64,000 nt of DNA from Paragonimus westermani (lineage: Eukaryota; Platyhelminthes; Trematoda; Plagiorchiida; Troglotrematidae), in the NCBI GenBank assembly GCA_008508345.1, contig QNGE01002994.1, forward strand, positions 32,882 to 96,881, given 5' to 3'. The notes under the pieces are model-generated. The model saw nothing but the letters and a program-made list of their open reading frames with translations, was not told the origin of the DNA and did not search any database. Of this stretch, positions 61,301 through 64,000 are shown in pieces. How positions within the stretch are numbered: position 1 is the first letter of the stretch; each line of letters opens with the position of its first letter. Made by a program: the position numbers and the translations under genes.

Positions 61301-62138
61301 CTGACAACCCTGGATAGTATTTCGGTCTTAGTCCCGTAAACCGTCCAAAGCGGTCTTCCACACTATCACCCACTTTACTCACAAGTGGCTTACAGAAGGG
61401 ACAGCAGACGTAACTCATCTTGTGTTGGAATGGCTCGTCCATTAAGTCTGCCTTTCCAGTCTTGTGTTTGCTATCCTACACGAAAGTGGGTTAAGAAGGA
61501 TAGGACACAACCCATTGCTTCCCACAAAATGGGGACTGCGGGGCAATGGTCGTTGCATGAAGAAGGGCTGTACATGTTCAAATCTTAGCCAGTTTCACTT
61601 AACAACAAGACCATACCAGGAGTAGAAAACCACGAAGTAAGTTATGGACTATCAGAAAGGTGCGATCTAGTCAGTGAGCACACAAAATATTGAGAAATGA
61701 GAACACTGAATGCACTGTTTCCTCACGTTTATCCACATCGTAAACCAAAGGTGTTTAGTCACCCAACCAGTATGCCAGACATACTTTAATGGGGTCAGCT
61801 GAGATGTCAAACCAGATCATGCGCTTATTGTCGGACTGTTGCTTTGAGCTTAACGCAACACTTACAGACAAAACACCGTTGACAAACGGTGCATTCACAT
61901 ATGAAAGACGTCTGAGTTGACTATGCCTGTGGTCTGATAAAAGGTATATAGCTAGGGCTATAAAATTTTCCGGTGATCGATATTCCTTTTTCGTTCTGTT
62001 CATGATCTACTGATTTTGCTTTTCCAATTTCAGTGTCGGCTCGAGATTGCGCTCAAGGAACGAGCTGCTCTTCTAGAATATCAATTAGAACTGGAGAAAA
62101 CGTTGAGAATACAAGCAGAACAAATCAGTATGTTCGAA
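14815..62138 (+). CDS. Multi-exon gene for a predicted coiled-coil protein (family not recognised)
   Basis: Thirteen exons with AG acceptors and GT donors join into one open frame: 14815-15373, 15533-15684, 22667-22926, 27241-27358, 44193-44363, 45372-45488, 46323-46358, 47555-47638, 49447-49497, 50816-50941, 53249-53353, 59118-59318 and 62034-62138. Phases agree at each junction (phase 1 after exon 1, phase 2 after exon 3, otherwise 0). The first two exons encode a polar, Lys/Glu/Ser-rich segment with a CDFCRLRC cysteine cluster. The fourth has an aromatic-rich block ([17 protein letters not shown]). All later exons encode charged heptad-like helices rich in Leu, Glu, Gln and Lys, as in golgins, centrosomal or other scaffold proteins. 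Introns reach about 16.8 kb and hold most of the mobile elements. No stop codon or convincing start was found, so both ends are open. Function is not inferred beyond coiled-coil assembly. Confidence 0.8.
15533..15684 (+). CDS. Exon 2 of the coiled-coil gene
   Basis: 152 bp between an AG at 15531-15532 and a GTAAGT donor at 15685. Joined to the previous exon (phase 1), the frame stays open and encodes a polar segment ([20 protein letters not shown] and onward) ending in QPIT, in phase 0. The intron before it is only 159 bp, much shorter than the others. No domain recognised. Confidence 0.72.
16369..16398 (-). repeat. Left arm of a 30-bp inverted repeat (Penelope terminus)
   Basis: Perfectly complementary to 16417-16446 with an 18-base spacer. 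Sequence is the Penelope type 1 terminal-repeat segment that normally follows the hammerhead core. The core itself has been lost here. Confidence 0.8.
16417..16446 (+). repeat. Right arm of the 30-bp inverted repeat
   Basis: Continues rightwards to about 16492 with the sequence found at the end of the insertion at 16637, in opposite orientation. Two Penelope ends are thus joined head to head. Confidence 0.8.
16620..16636 (+). repeat. 17-bp target-site duplication, left
   Basis: GGGGATGTCAAGTATGT, repeated with one A/G difference at 17031-17047. Confidence 0.75.
16637..17030 (-). mobile_element. 394-bp Penelope-derived insertion with hammerhead motif
   Basis: Begins with the same TTCTGATGGTTGGGAAC as the insertion at 13052, contains the hammerhead, and continues for about 230 bp with sequence matching 47930-48060, beside the Penelope GIY-YIG fragment. 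A 17-bp near-perfect duplication marks its ends. It contains no intact ORF and is a truncated or non-autonomous copy. Confidence 0.72.
16714..16782 (-). ncRNA. Hammerhead ribozyme motif, type 1 copy b
   Basis: CUGAUGA on the minus strand at 16757-16763, stem II closed by GUCACC/GGUGAU, GAA then ACGU, cleavage-site U, and GCA/UGC start of stem I. Core identical to copy a, so neither has decayed there. Confidence 0.7.
17048..19595. other. Intronic sequence, nothing recognised
   Basis: Part of the 7-kb intron between host exons 2 and 3. Only short open frames without support were seen. Confidence 0.45.
19596..20127 (-). mobile_element. R1 solo-LTR-like unit, 532 bp
   Basis: Same ends and length as 13862-14393 and highly similar to it. 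Flanking bases ATGC (19592-19595) and ATAC (20128-20131) match in three of four positions, as a slightly decayed 4-bp target-site duplication. Contains the AATAAAG signal on the minus strand. Lies in the intron between host exons 2 and 3. Confidence 0.7.
20128..20984. other. Intronic sequence, nothing recognised
   Basis: No gene or element terminus seen between the R1 unit and the Penelope-like piece that follows. Confidence 0.4.
20985..21204 (+). pseudogene. Possible Penelope-like N-terminal fragment
   Basis: Positions about 20998-21105 recur at 52931-53030, directly beside a hammerhead motif, with the first 29 bases inverted there. The open frame here (…[20 protein letters not shown], then [18 protein letters not shown]) resembles the basic N-terminal region before the RT in Penelope proteins, but the match is by eye and weak. 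Confidence 0.35.
21205..22666. other. Intronic sequence, nothing recognised
   Basis: A GC-richer patch near 21860-22090 gives short open frames without recognisable domains. Otherwise AT-rich intron up to host exon 3. Confidence 0.4.
22667..22926 (+). CDS. Exon 3 of the coiled-coil gene
   Basis: 260 bp from a TTCCAG acceptor (AG at 22665-22666) to a GTAAGT donor at 22927. It reads in phase 0 from [20 protein letters not shown] with no stop and ends two bases into a Gly codon, which the next exon completes. The segment is basic then Pro/Gln-rich and looks disordered. It has no ATG near its start, so ATG-based ORF finding misses it. Confidence 0.75.
22927..24597. other. Intronic sequence, nothing recognised
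   Basis: Intron between host exons 3 and 4. A short stretch near 23980-24080 repeats GGTAATTT/AATTACC words. No gene found. Confidence 0.4.
24598..24968 (+). repeat. Imperfect tandem duplication, about 185-bp unit
   Basis: Two consecutive units (24598-24775 and 24793-24968) share an ATCTCC-TAAACA start, a GTCTTAGA-ATTC-TT block, a GATGCTGCA-like block, a CCTTTTGAA/CTTGTA block and an AATACAACTTTTA-like end. Clearly diverged. Confidence 0.5.
25117..25462 (-). repeat. Left arm of a ~345-bp inverted repeat (Penelope terminal repeat)
   Basis: Near-identical inverted copy of 26341-26690. Together they bracket a Penelope RT fragment. On the minus strand it contains CUGACGA (25167-25173) followed by GAAAU, a hammerhead-like core. 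Confidence 0.8.
25470..26340 (+). mobile_element. Penelope-like element, RT and C-terminal fragment
   Basis: The plus strand encodes, in several frames, the Penelope [22 protein letters not shown] with FGPLSA, then [10 protein letters not shown] (the YxDD catalytic box), then after a frameshift [20 protein letters not shown] and HRKPT, then further C-terminal sequence ([18 protein letters not shown]). Penelope-like elements copy themselves by reverse transcription, often priming on nicked DNA. Stops and frameshifts show decay. The host gene intron between exons 3 and 4 contains it. Confidence 0.78.
26341..26690 (+). repeat. Right arm of the ~345-bp inverted repeat
   Basis: Inverted near-identical copy of 25117-25462. 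Its first part is continuous with the Penelope coding frame, so the arm is element sequence that has been duplicated in opposite orientation at the 5' side, as with the inverted terminal repeats known in some Penelope copies. Confidence 0.8.
26617..26675 (+). ncRNA. Hammerhead-like motif in the Penelope arm
   Basis: CUGACGA at 26631-26637 matches CUGANGA, followed after GGUGUGC by GAAAU. UUUACG before the core can pair with CGUAA after it. Stem II is minimal and the cleavage site does not align cleanly, so it is a possible or decayed hammerhead. The left arm carries the same motif on the other strand. Confidence 0.4.
27241..27358 (+). CDS. Exon 4 of the coiled-coil gene, aromatic block
   Basis: 118 bp from a TTCAG acceptor (AG at 27239-27240) to a GTAAGC donor at 27359. 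The first base completes the Gly codon left by the previous exon. The remainder reads [20 protein letters not shown] then [19 protein letters not shown]. This is the least repetitive and most globular-looking part of the protein, so it is the best query for identifying the family. It ends in phase 0. Confidence 0.8.
27566..27617 (+). CDS. Candidate exon following exon 4
   Basis: A strong pyrimidine tract and TCTAG acceptor (AG at 27564-27565) is followed by an open phase-0 segment [17 protein letters not shown], with a GTAAAA donor at 27618. It lies 207 bp after exon 4, whose exit phase matches. Its own exit phase (1) fits the candidate exon at 43665. A second possible donor at 27613 would give phase 2, so the exact end is uncertain. 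Confidence 0.4.
27618..30185. other. Intronic sequence, nothing recognised
   Basis: Start of the long intron after host exon 4. Several short open frames (for example 27783-28157 on the minus strand) show no domain or repeat match within the window. Confidence 0.4.
30186..31150 (-). mobile_element. LINE fragment (RTE-like), reverse transcriptase region
   Basis: On the minus strand, from 31050 downwards: [20 protein letters not shown] with [15 protein letters not shown], then [17 protein letters not shown] (the YxDD catalytic box, normally YADD in these LINEs), then [17 protein letters not shown], then [32 protein letters not shown] and [12 protein letters not shown], and [19 protein letters not shown]. 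This order matches RTE-type LINE RT through its C-terminal region. Stops and frameshifts interrupt it. No endonuclease part is attached. Confidence 0.78.
31151..32571. other. Intronic sequence, nothing recognised
   Basis: Between the LINE fragment and the Gypsy B copy. Open frames at 31157-31414 and 31721-32092 have no recognisable domain and no splice support. Confidence 0.4.
32572..32575 (+). repeat. TTAG target-site duplication, left
   Basis: TTAG immediately before the LTR and again at 35160-35163 immediately after the inverted LTR end. Confidence 0.65.
32576..32880 (+). repeat. 5' LTR of Gypsy B copy 1
   Basis: 305 bp with TGTAGTGAGG start and CACAGCA end (TG...CA). Closely similar LTRs lie at 39323 and 63342. 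Confidence 0.8.
32883..32895 (+). promoter_or_regulatory. Primer-binding site of Gypsy B copy 1
   Basis: TGGTGCCGTGACC two bases after the LTR. Its complement ends in CCA, as a tRNA 3' end does, so it is where the tRNA primer would anneal to start minus-strand cDNA. Also present at 63646 but missing in copy 2. Confidence 0.7.
32896..33794 (+). pseudogene. Gag, zinc knuckle and start of protease, Gypsy B copy 1
   Basis: An almost intact frame (open from 32823, codons after the LTR) encodes a capsid with [60 protein letters not shown] and [17 protein letters not shown], then a CCHC knuckle [14 protein letters not shown] near 33538-33580, then the start of protease, where the active-site motif reads DAVA instead of D-S-G-A. 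It ends at a stop at 33792-33794. The longest open frame in the window (323 codons). Confidence 0.8.
33807..34090 (+). pseudogene. Protease end and linker, Gypsy B copy 1
   Basis: Continues the protease in another frame: [20 protein letters not shown] is the conserved C-terminal block (ILGADFL in copy 2), followed by the linker towards RT ([20 protein letters not shown]). The last 158 bp are repeated inverted at 34569-34726. Confidence 0.7.
33930..34087 (+). repeat. 158-bp inverted repeat, left arm
   Basis: As far as I can compare by eye, exactly complementary to 34569-34726. Lies within the protease-RT linker of Gypsy B. Confidence 0.85.
34105..34568 (-). pseudogene. Inverted RT segment, Gypsy B copy 1
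   Basis: Minus strand shows [20 protein letters not shown], then [50 protein letters not shown] (first catalytic Asp) and RFKRMPFGL. This is the N-terminal half of a Gypsy RT, opposite to the gag and RNase H parts. It ends before the YxDD box. Confidence 0.78.
34569..34726 (-). repeat. 158-bp inverted repeat, right arm
   Basis: Complement of 33930-34087, ending exactly at the N at 34727. The position beside the N raises the possibility of misassembly. Confidence 0.85.
34728..35117 (+). pseudogene. RNase H end and linker, Gypsy B copy 1
   Basis: [20 protein letters not shown] is the RNase H region with the conserved TDHKPL block. After one stop the sequence continues [20 protein letters not shown] (usually a DxLSR end) and an acidic linker to about 35117. 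The integrase is absent. Confidence 0.75.
35118..35159 (-). repeat. Inverted LTR terminus of Gypsy B copy 1
   Basis: About 42 bp complementary to the first bases of the element's own LTR (TGTAGTGAGG...), placed where the 3' LTR should end. TTAG follows it. Confidence 0.75.
35160..35163 (+). repeat. TTAG target-site duplication, right
   Basis: Pairs with 32572-32575. Confidence 0.65.
35164..37619. other. Intronic sequence, nothing recognised
   Basis: AT-rich intron. A strong pyrimidine tract and CAG near 35535 is followed by a short frame, but there is no fitting donor before a stop, so no exon is called. Confidence 0.4.
37620..37985 (+). mobile_element. Penelope-like C-terminal fragment
   Basis: Near 37730-37980 the plus strand reads [20 protein letters not shown], then [20 protein letters not shown] and [20 protein letters not shown]. 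This matches the C-terminal end of Penelope proteins, where the GIY-YIG-related region (A-HL---GH block) is followed by a basic tail. Upstream parts are in other frames and decayed. A hammerhead motif lies 130 bp downstream, as expected near a Penelope terminus. Confidence 0.62.
38119..38162 (+). ncRNA. Hammerhead ribozyme motif, type 2
   Basis: CUGAAGA (38124-38130) matches CUGANGA. After UGAAUUAUC comes GAA (38140-38142), then the palindrome AACAUAUGUU (38143-38152), C at the cleavage position, and GCC, which pairs with GGC just before the core. Stem I start, core and a self-complementary stem III are present. Stem II pairs poorly, so the copy may be decayed. Confidence 0.5.
38163..39318. 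other. Intronic sequence, nothing recognised
   Basis: No gene or element seen between the type 2 hammerhead and Gypsy B copy 2. Confidence 0.4.
39319..39322 (+). repeat. CTAG target-site duplication, left
   Basis: CTAG directly before the LTR and again at 40762-40765 after the inverted LTR end. Confidence 0.6.
39323..39614 (+). repeat. 5' LTR of Gypsy B copy 2, 3' end deleted
   Basis: Starts TGTAGTGAGGACAGACGG like copy 1, contains AATAAAC near 39585, and breaks off at CTTCTGG. The ATTCACAGCA end and the primer-binding site are missing. Confidence 0.8.
39615..40174 (+). pseudogene. Gag of Gypsy B copy 2
   Basis: Same capsid as copy 1, with [20 protein letters not shown] at the start. A small deletion near 39795 removes part of the AARWGPAK block and shifts the frame, and a stop TGA ends it at 40172-40174, before the knuckle. 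Confidence 0.78.
40181..40660 (+). pseudogene. Zinc knuckle and protease of Gypsy B copy 2
   Basis: [14 protein letters not shown] knuckle near 40248-40290, then after a one-base frameshift the protease: [18 protein letters not shown] with an intact D-S-G-A active site, unlike copy 1, then [19 protein letters not shown]. The sequence stops there at the junction with the inverted LTR piece. Confidence 0.75.
40661..40761 (-). repeat. Inverted LTR terminus of Gypsy B copy 2
   Basis: About 100 bp complementary to the start of the LTR, with a small internal deletion, ending CCTCACTACG before CTAG. Longer than the matching piece in copy 1, so the two arose separately. Confidence 0.78.
40762..40765 (+). 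repeat. CTAG target-site duplication, right
   Basis: Pairs with 39319-39322. Confidence 0.6.
40766..42689. other. Intronic sequence, nothing recognised
   Basis: Late part of the long intron. Short open frames only. Confidence 0.4.
42692..42735 (-). ncRNA. Decayed type 1 hammerhead, minus copy
   Basis: On the minus strand CUGAUGA (42722-42728), a stem II region like that of the type 1 copies (GUCAUC...UGGCAAU), then GAAAA. Downstream bases also match the type 1 terminal repeat in part. Stem III palindrome is lost. Confidence 0.4.
42775..42840 (+). ncRNA. Decayed type 1 hammerhead, plus copy
   Basis: CUGAUGA at 42784-42790, followed by UACCACCUAGUUUGUCAAC and GAGAC where GAAAC is expected, then CAUUUACAGUCUAAUGGUCAA, which lines up with the type 1 terminal repeat. 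It faces away from the minus copy, about 55 bases apart. Confidence 0.4.
42860..43664. other. Intronic sequence with TA microsatellite
   Basis: Nothing coding recognised. A 40-bp TA tract lies at 43261-43300. Confidence 0.45.
43261..43300. repeat. TA dinucleotide microsatellite
   Basis: Twenty uninterrupted TA units. Confidence 0.95.
43665..43705 (+). CDS. Candidate short exon, coiled-coil gene
   Basis: Between an ATAG acceptor (AG at 43663-43664, weak pyrimidine tract) and a consensus GTGAGT donor at 43706, the frame encodes [13 protein letters not shown], which is coiled-coil-like. It enters in phase 1 and leaves in phase 0, fitting both the candidate exon at 27566 and the exon at 44193. 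A stop codon just upstream in this frame fits an intron boundary. The weak acceptor keeps confidence low. Confidence 0.35.
44193..44363 (+). CDS. Coiled-coil exon of the host gene
   Basis: 171 bp, phase 0 on both sides, ending at a GTGAGT donor (44364). It encodes charged helix sequence such as [20 protein letters not shown] with strong heptad character. Two AG acceptors lie close together (44187-44188 and 44191-44192). The second gives phase 0 and is used here; the first would need an upstream exon ending in phase 2. Confidence 0.78.
45372..45488 (+). CDS. Coiled-coil exon of the host gene
   Basis: 117 bp (39 codons) after a long T-rich tract and ATAG acceptor at 45370-45371. It reads [20 protein letters not shown] and onward to a GTCGGT donor at 45489. 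Phase 0 on both sides. The donor is not ideal but is the only GT that keeps phase with the next exon before a stop appears. Confidence 0.68.
46323..46358 (+). CDS. 36-bp coiled-coil exon of the host gene
   Basis: A very short exon of 12 codons ([12 protein letters not shown]) between a TTTCAG acceptor at 46321-46322, preceded by a pyrimidine-rich tract, and a GTAAGA donor at 46359. Phase 0 on both sides. Both splice signals are good and the peptide is typical coiled coil. Confidence 0.65.
46470..46550 (-). repeat. 81-bp inverted repeat, left arm
   Basis: Complementary, with a handful of mismatches, to 46747-46827. The spacer is 196 bp. No known transposon terminus recognised. Confidence 0.75.
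46747..46827 (+). repeat. 81-bp inverted repeat, right arm
   Basis: Pairs with 46470-46550, forming a long potential hairpin inside a host intron. Confidence 0.75.
47555..47638 (+). CDS. Coiled-coil exon of the host gene
   Basis: 84 bp (28 codons), TTGCAG acceptor at 47553-47554, GTCAGT donor at 47639, phase 0 on both sides. Encodes [20 protein letters not shown] and a short Ser-rich end. A Penelope-like fragment sits in the following intron. Confidence 0.75.
47855..47920 (-). ncRNA. Hammerhead motif, type 1 copy c, mutated
   Basis: Minus strand CUGACGA (47896-47902) fits CUGANGA, stem II is retained (GUCAUC with GGUGAU), but the core GAAAC is GUAAC (47872-47876), which changes a conserved A, and GCA of stem I is GGA. 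Probably inactive. It lies at the 3' end of the Penelope GIY-YIG fragment. Confidence 0.6.
48270..48951 (-). pseudogene. Penelope RT C-terminus and GIY-YIG endonuclease
   Basis: The frame is open from 48951 to a stop near 48270 (about 225 codons). The first part is the region after the RT core ([20 protein letters not shown]). The GIY-YIG domain follows: [20 protein letters not shown] with [17 protein letters not shown], where the VIY...YVG pair is the GIY-YIG signature and R and H residues line up with the catalytic helix. A C-terminal [20 protein letters not shown] block follows. GIY-YIG nucleases nick target DNA for Penelope. No stop within this part, but the RT core is missing. Confidence 0.8.
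48952..49094 (+). pseudogene. Inverted upstream piece of the same Penelope copy
   Basis: Plus strand encodes [16 protein letters not shown], then after a frameshift [20 protein letters not shown] and RTLF. In Penelope RTs this block (VYRK...) lies immediately before the LFKRAETH block that starts the minus-strand fragment next door. It is therefore the adjoining 5' piece, flipped. Confidence 0.68.
49447..49497 (+). CDS. 51-bp coiled-coil exon of the host gene
   Basis: 17 codons ([17 protein letters not shown]) between a TTACAG acceptor (AG at 49445-49446) and a GTCTGT donor at 49498. Phase 0 on both sides. Strong leucine heptads for so short an exon. Confidence 0.7.
49498..50815. other. Intronic sequence, nothing recognised
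   Basis: Intron between two coiled-coil exons. No element or exon seen. Confidence 0.4.
50816..50941 (+). CDS. Coiled-coil exon of the host gene
   Basis: 126 bp (42 codons) from a TTCAG acceptor with a long pyrimidine tract (AG at 50814-50815) to a GTGCTC donor at 50942. Encodes Gln/Leu-rich helix, for example [20 protein letters not shown]. Phase 0 on both sides. Confidence 0.78.
50942..52869. other. Intronic sequence, nothing recognised
   Basis: No splice-consistent coiled-coil exon or element before the hammerhead at 52870. Confidence 0.4.
52870..52918 (+). ncRNA. Hammerhead ribozyme motif, type 3, one core change
   Basis: CAACACUC (52870-52877) pairs with GAGUAUUG (52911-52918) as an 8-bp stem I with one mismatch. 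The core reads CAGAGGA, one base from CUGANGA. Stem II is GGCCAC/GUGGUU with loop CCGAC. GAA and self-complementary ACGU follow, with A at the cleavage position. The U-to-A change in the core probably inactivates it. Confidence 0.6.
52931..53030 (+). repeat. Penelope-like terminal piece related to 20998-21105
   Basis: The first 29 bases (52931-52959) are the inverse of the start of the 20998 segment, and the rest (from 52963) matches it directly. The breakpoint suggests a small inversion within an element end, next to the type 3 hammerhead. Confidence 0.55.
53249..53353 (+). CDS. Coiled-coil exon of the host gene
   Basis: 105 bp (35 codons) from a TTCTAG acceptor (AG at 53247-53248) to a GTAATT donor at 53354. 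Reads [20 protein letters not shown] and onward to NEIQ. Phase 0 on both sides. Confidence 0.76.
53354..55202. other. Intronic sequence, nothing recognised
   Basis: An open frame at 54222-54560 (112 codons) has no recognisable domain and no fitting splice sites. Confidence 0.4.
55203..55650 (-). repeat. Old R1-related LTR-like repeat, minus copy
   Basis: On the minus strand it shares the R1 middle (the YG...VDxGQxExPxExxxNEIG reading frame) and the TTCTCGCTTTGTTGAACG block, then extends past the R1 end with an AATAAATG signal and GATGTAACACCGAAA. A TA microsatellite lies inside at 55584-55600. Confidence 0.55.
55584..55600. repeat. Short TA microsatellite
   Basis: About eight TA units within the R1-related repeat. 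Confidence 0.85.
55780..55965 (+). repeat. R1-related repeat end, plus copy (inverted partner)
   Basis: About 185 bp closely similar to the complement of 55203-55383. The two copies point away from each other across about 400 bp. Confidence 0.7.
55966..56837. other. Intronic sequence, nothing recognised
   Basis: No gene or repeat seen. Confidence 0.4.
56838..56894 (+). CDS. Candidate coiled-coil exon of the host gene
   Basis: 57 bp (19 codons) [19 protein letters not shown] between a TCAAG acceptor (AG at 56836-56837, T-rich upstream) and a GTGAGC donor at 56895. Phase 0 on both sides, like its neighbours, and the peptide is helix-like. The acceptor base before AG is A, which is unusual, so I treat it as probable rather than certain. 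Confidence 0.5.
56895..59117. other. Intronic sequence with one tRNA-like stretch
   Basis: Apart from the tRNA-like sequence at 57809-57888, nothing recognised. Confidence 0.4.
57809..57888 (+). pseudogene. tRNA-like sequence, possibly tRNA-Met derived
   Basis: GTCAGTGGTAGAGTTATC resembles a tRNA D-arm (box A). GCCTCATGAAAGAG follows with CAT in the anticodon position, and GGAGTTACAATCCC resembles the T-arm (box B) with changes. No good acceptor stem was found, so it is a decayed tRNA, a SINE head or chance. Confidence 0.25.
59118..59318 (+). CDS. Coiled-coil exon of the host gene
   Basis: 201 bp (67 codons), the longest of the 3' exons, from a CATCCAG acceptor (AG at 59116-59117) to a GTAAGT donor at 59319. 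The first part is clear coiled coil ([20 protein letters not shown]). The end is Ser/Pro-containing and probably a break in the helix. Phase 0 on both sides. Confidence 0.8.
59319..62033. other. Intronic sequence, nothing recognised
   Basis: 2.7 kb between two coiled-coil exons. No exon, element or RNA gene recognised. Confidence 0.4.
62034..62138 (+). CDS. Last visible coiled-coil exon of the host gene
   Basis: 105 bp (35 codons) from a TTTCAG acceptor with a long pyrimidine tract (AG at 62032-62033) to a GTGAGT donor at 62139. Encodes [20 protein letters not shown] and onward to SMFE. The donor shows the gene continues, but no further exon was found before the window ends in a Gypsy copy. 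Confidence 0.78.
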
Positions 62139-63341
62139 GTGAGTAACGTTTGCTTGGTTAGTCCCACTTTTACGAGGCACAAACCTCGACAGAAATGATG
62201 GGTTTTATCTGTGTTGTAGACATGCATGGGACATCTGGATCTCGGGCATAAGTTTCTCTTCGTGACACGATTTTGTCTGAGCAGCAAAGGGTCGAGACAG
62301 TCGGTTCCGTCAACTGAAAAAGTTGAACTGTTCAGAAACAGAACGTTTTCTCTCTGATTTGTCTAGTTAGTATAAAGTACCAGCGATTACAAGGAATGCA
62401 AGTACGCAGTACTTTCAGTCGGGGAGACGGCGTTTGGGGTGGGTATTTAATAGTCCGGTAACGATTTCGATCCACTGAAAGAACAGGAAATTTATCAGCT
62501 TAGCCATTCTTCCTGTAACAGAATAGCAATGATGAGAGTGTAACGATACGTCTGTCTTGGTAGTGTGACAGGGTGTGAACTTCTCAAGACACTGGCGGCA
62601 TGTCCAGCCAGCCTCCACCTTACCAAATACCATCATGAGCACACCGGTTTCAGCGGTCTCAGTGAGTATATGCATTATCGTCAGGGAGCGAGAAGCTTGT
62701 AGCTGACTGTTTTACTGAGGTGGATGTTGTGGAATTTGACAAAAGCACTGCTGTTGGTAATGTTTTATTACACTTCTTGCAGAGTACTTAGGTATCTCCA
62801 CGGATAAAATGTCTTCTGAAATAGGAACAGTTTAAGTAGGTGGAGACCTTGTGTAGCTGTGCAAGTTTCCCCAGCGGTGAGTTCCATGAATCAAACGGAG
62901 CAAAACAGCCCAATCACCTGGAAGCTCTTCATGTGCCGCTCACCTGTACCTGATCGTTTGTTTTGTATAAAGGCCTCTTGGCGTCAAAGGCAACGCAGCT
63001 TAAAATTACACATCACTTAACTTCGTTACGATAGTGGCAACAGCGATTCGAATGCGGACAAGTAATACGTCGATACTTCCTTCAAATTCACATAGCTTCA
63101 AGATGGTGTAGGCCTTAGAAACGTTCACCCCAAAAGTCCACCTACTGTACAATGGTTTTCGCTGCTTCCAGTCTGCTGATTAACGACCCGATATGTTTTG
63201 ACACTTAATCTTCAATGGGACGAGACACAGAAGTTCATGGGATCACCAACCACGAGAAAATATGCGAATGTGACCAACATTGGATTTGCTTGAGCAACGT
63301 CACAAATCGCAATAGACTAAGCAGAAGTTAACCTGAACAAG
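62139..63341. other. Sequence after last exon, nothing recognised
   Basis: The next host exon was expected but none with good splice sites and coiled-coil coding was found. Confidence 0.4.
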
Positions 63342-63643
63342 TGAACTCAGGACGGACAGTCGCTCCATAATACTTACACCATCACTATTCAGTAGTGAGG
63401 CGACAACATGAATCGAAATGATCGCGGGACAAATAGGGAAGATATACTGGAAGGATCATTGGTGGCAGCATCACATGGTTTCTTCTACATGAGGGAACTG
63501 AGCATCAGCATCCGGGACGTCCTGAGATCAGTGTTGTGTGCAAATGAATGTTTTTGTTCGTAGTCCGGTTTTGACGTATAACACATTCAACGGTTTCCCC
63601 GAATAAACGACCTTCGTGCTATCCGCGTTCGGCGCTCACAACA
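63342..63643 (+). repeat. 5' LTR of Gypsy B copy 3
   Basis: 302 bp, similar throughout to the LTRs at 32576 and 39323, with AATAAAC near 63602. Confidence 0.78.
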
Positions 63644-63645
63644 AT

Positions 63646-64000
63646 TGGTGCCGTGACCAGGATTATAGGATCAAAATCCCCTGGTCGCAGCCGTTTGAGG
63701 ACGGGGATGTTTGGAGTATCCTGGAGGACATCGAATACGCGGTGGAGACGTTCAGAGTGAAGGCGGTCCGGGCGAAGCTGGCGGCCCTGCGGATGCCACA
63801 CAAAGGCTGGGCTAAGGCGGTTCTGGATGCGGCGCGAAGGGGCCCTGCGAAGCCCGAGTGAGCCGCCGCGAAGGAGGCGCTGATCGCCATTTTCGACAGC
63901 CCCGCCGATTGCCAGGAGGAAATGAGGCGGTTCAAGGGCGCCCGGCTTGAACCAGGAGGCGACGCTCTGGTCTACGCCATGTCCCTGCGGGCAGCGGTGT
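63646..64000 (+). pseudogene. Gag start of Gypsy B copy 3, partial
   Basis: SQPFEDGDVWSILEDIEYAV is the start of capsid, with the frame stopped by TGA at 63859-63861 in the block before [20 protein letters not shown]. The frame after the stop continues intact to the window edge with [20 protein letters not shown]. Confidence 0.75.

Larger units (their letters stand above)
63342..64000 (+). mobile_element. Gypsy B copy 3, runs off the window
   Basis: Third member of the Gypsy B family: LTR 63342-63643 ending CTCACAACA, primer-binding site at 63646-63658 (TGGTGCCGTGACC), then gag. Its LTR start has drifted (TGAACTCAGG). Whether it ends in an inverted LTR piece like copies 1 and 2 cannot be seen. 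Confidence 0.82.

Noticed and set aside
1..64000. CRISPR arrays, operons, bacterial genes
   Set aside because: No spaced short direct repeats, no ribosome-binding sites and no bacterial gene architecture; the splice structure and elements are eukaryotic.

Overview
The window is eukaryotic. Its genes are split by GT-AG introns, most of the sequence is decayed retrotransposon, and there are no operons, Shine-Dalgarno sites or long uninterrupted ORFs. The element mix (Ty3/Gypsy LTR elements, an RTE-like LINE with an apurinic-type endonuclease, and Penelope-like elements that carry GIY-YIG and hammerhead-ribozyme sequence) and the small coding exons in large introns suggest a flatworm. A diphyllobothriid tapeworm is my best guess, by inference only. 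Single N characters at 2066, 5003, 5853 and 34727 look like assembly joins and should be treated as possible breakpoints.

Host gene: one plus-strand gene runs through most of the window. Thirteen exons between 14815 and 62138 join in one open frame with matching splice phases, and four weaker candidate exons (11922, 27566, 43665, 56838) fit the same phase scheme. The predicted product is at least about 700 codons. It has a polar N-terminal part and a long heptad-rich coiled-coil C-terminal part. I do not recognise the family. Neither the translation start nor the stop is established. From 44193 onward every exon is a multiple of three and phase 0.

Layout: 1-1905, fossil Gypsy gag-pol on the minus strand. 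1985-6425, Gypsy element A (gag, zinc knuckle, protease, RT, RNase H, integrase), broken, with part of an LTR of another family (R1) at 2067-2488. 6426-12700, mostly featureless sequence with old repeats. 12755-13830, LINE endonuclease fragment, interrupted by a 192-bp hammerhead-bearing insertion. 13862-14393 and 19596-20127, two 532-bp R1 solo-LTR-like units. 14815-15684, first host exons. 16369-17030, more Penelope-derived pieces. 22667-27617, host exons around a Penelope RT fragment (25.1-26.7 kb). 30186-31150, LINE RT on the minus strand. 32576-35159 and 39323-40761, two Gypsy B copies that end in an inverted piece of their own LTR and are flanked by target-site duplications. 37620-38162, Penelope C-terminus followed by a hammerhead. 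44-62 kb, the coiled-coil exons, with a Penelope GIY-YIG fragment at 47.8-49.1 kb. 63342-64000, a third Gypsy B copy that runs off the window.

The strongest unusual signals are: (1) several hammerhead-ribozyme motifs of at least three sequence types, each with a self-complementary stem III; (2) Gypsy B copies whose two ends are inverted copies of the U3 terminus; (3) a Penelope insertion with a 5' inversion of the twin-priming kind; (4) the run of symmetrical phase-0 exons in an unrecognised coiled-coil gene.
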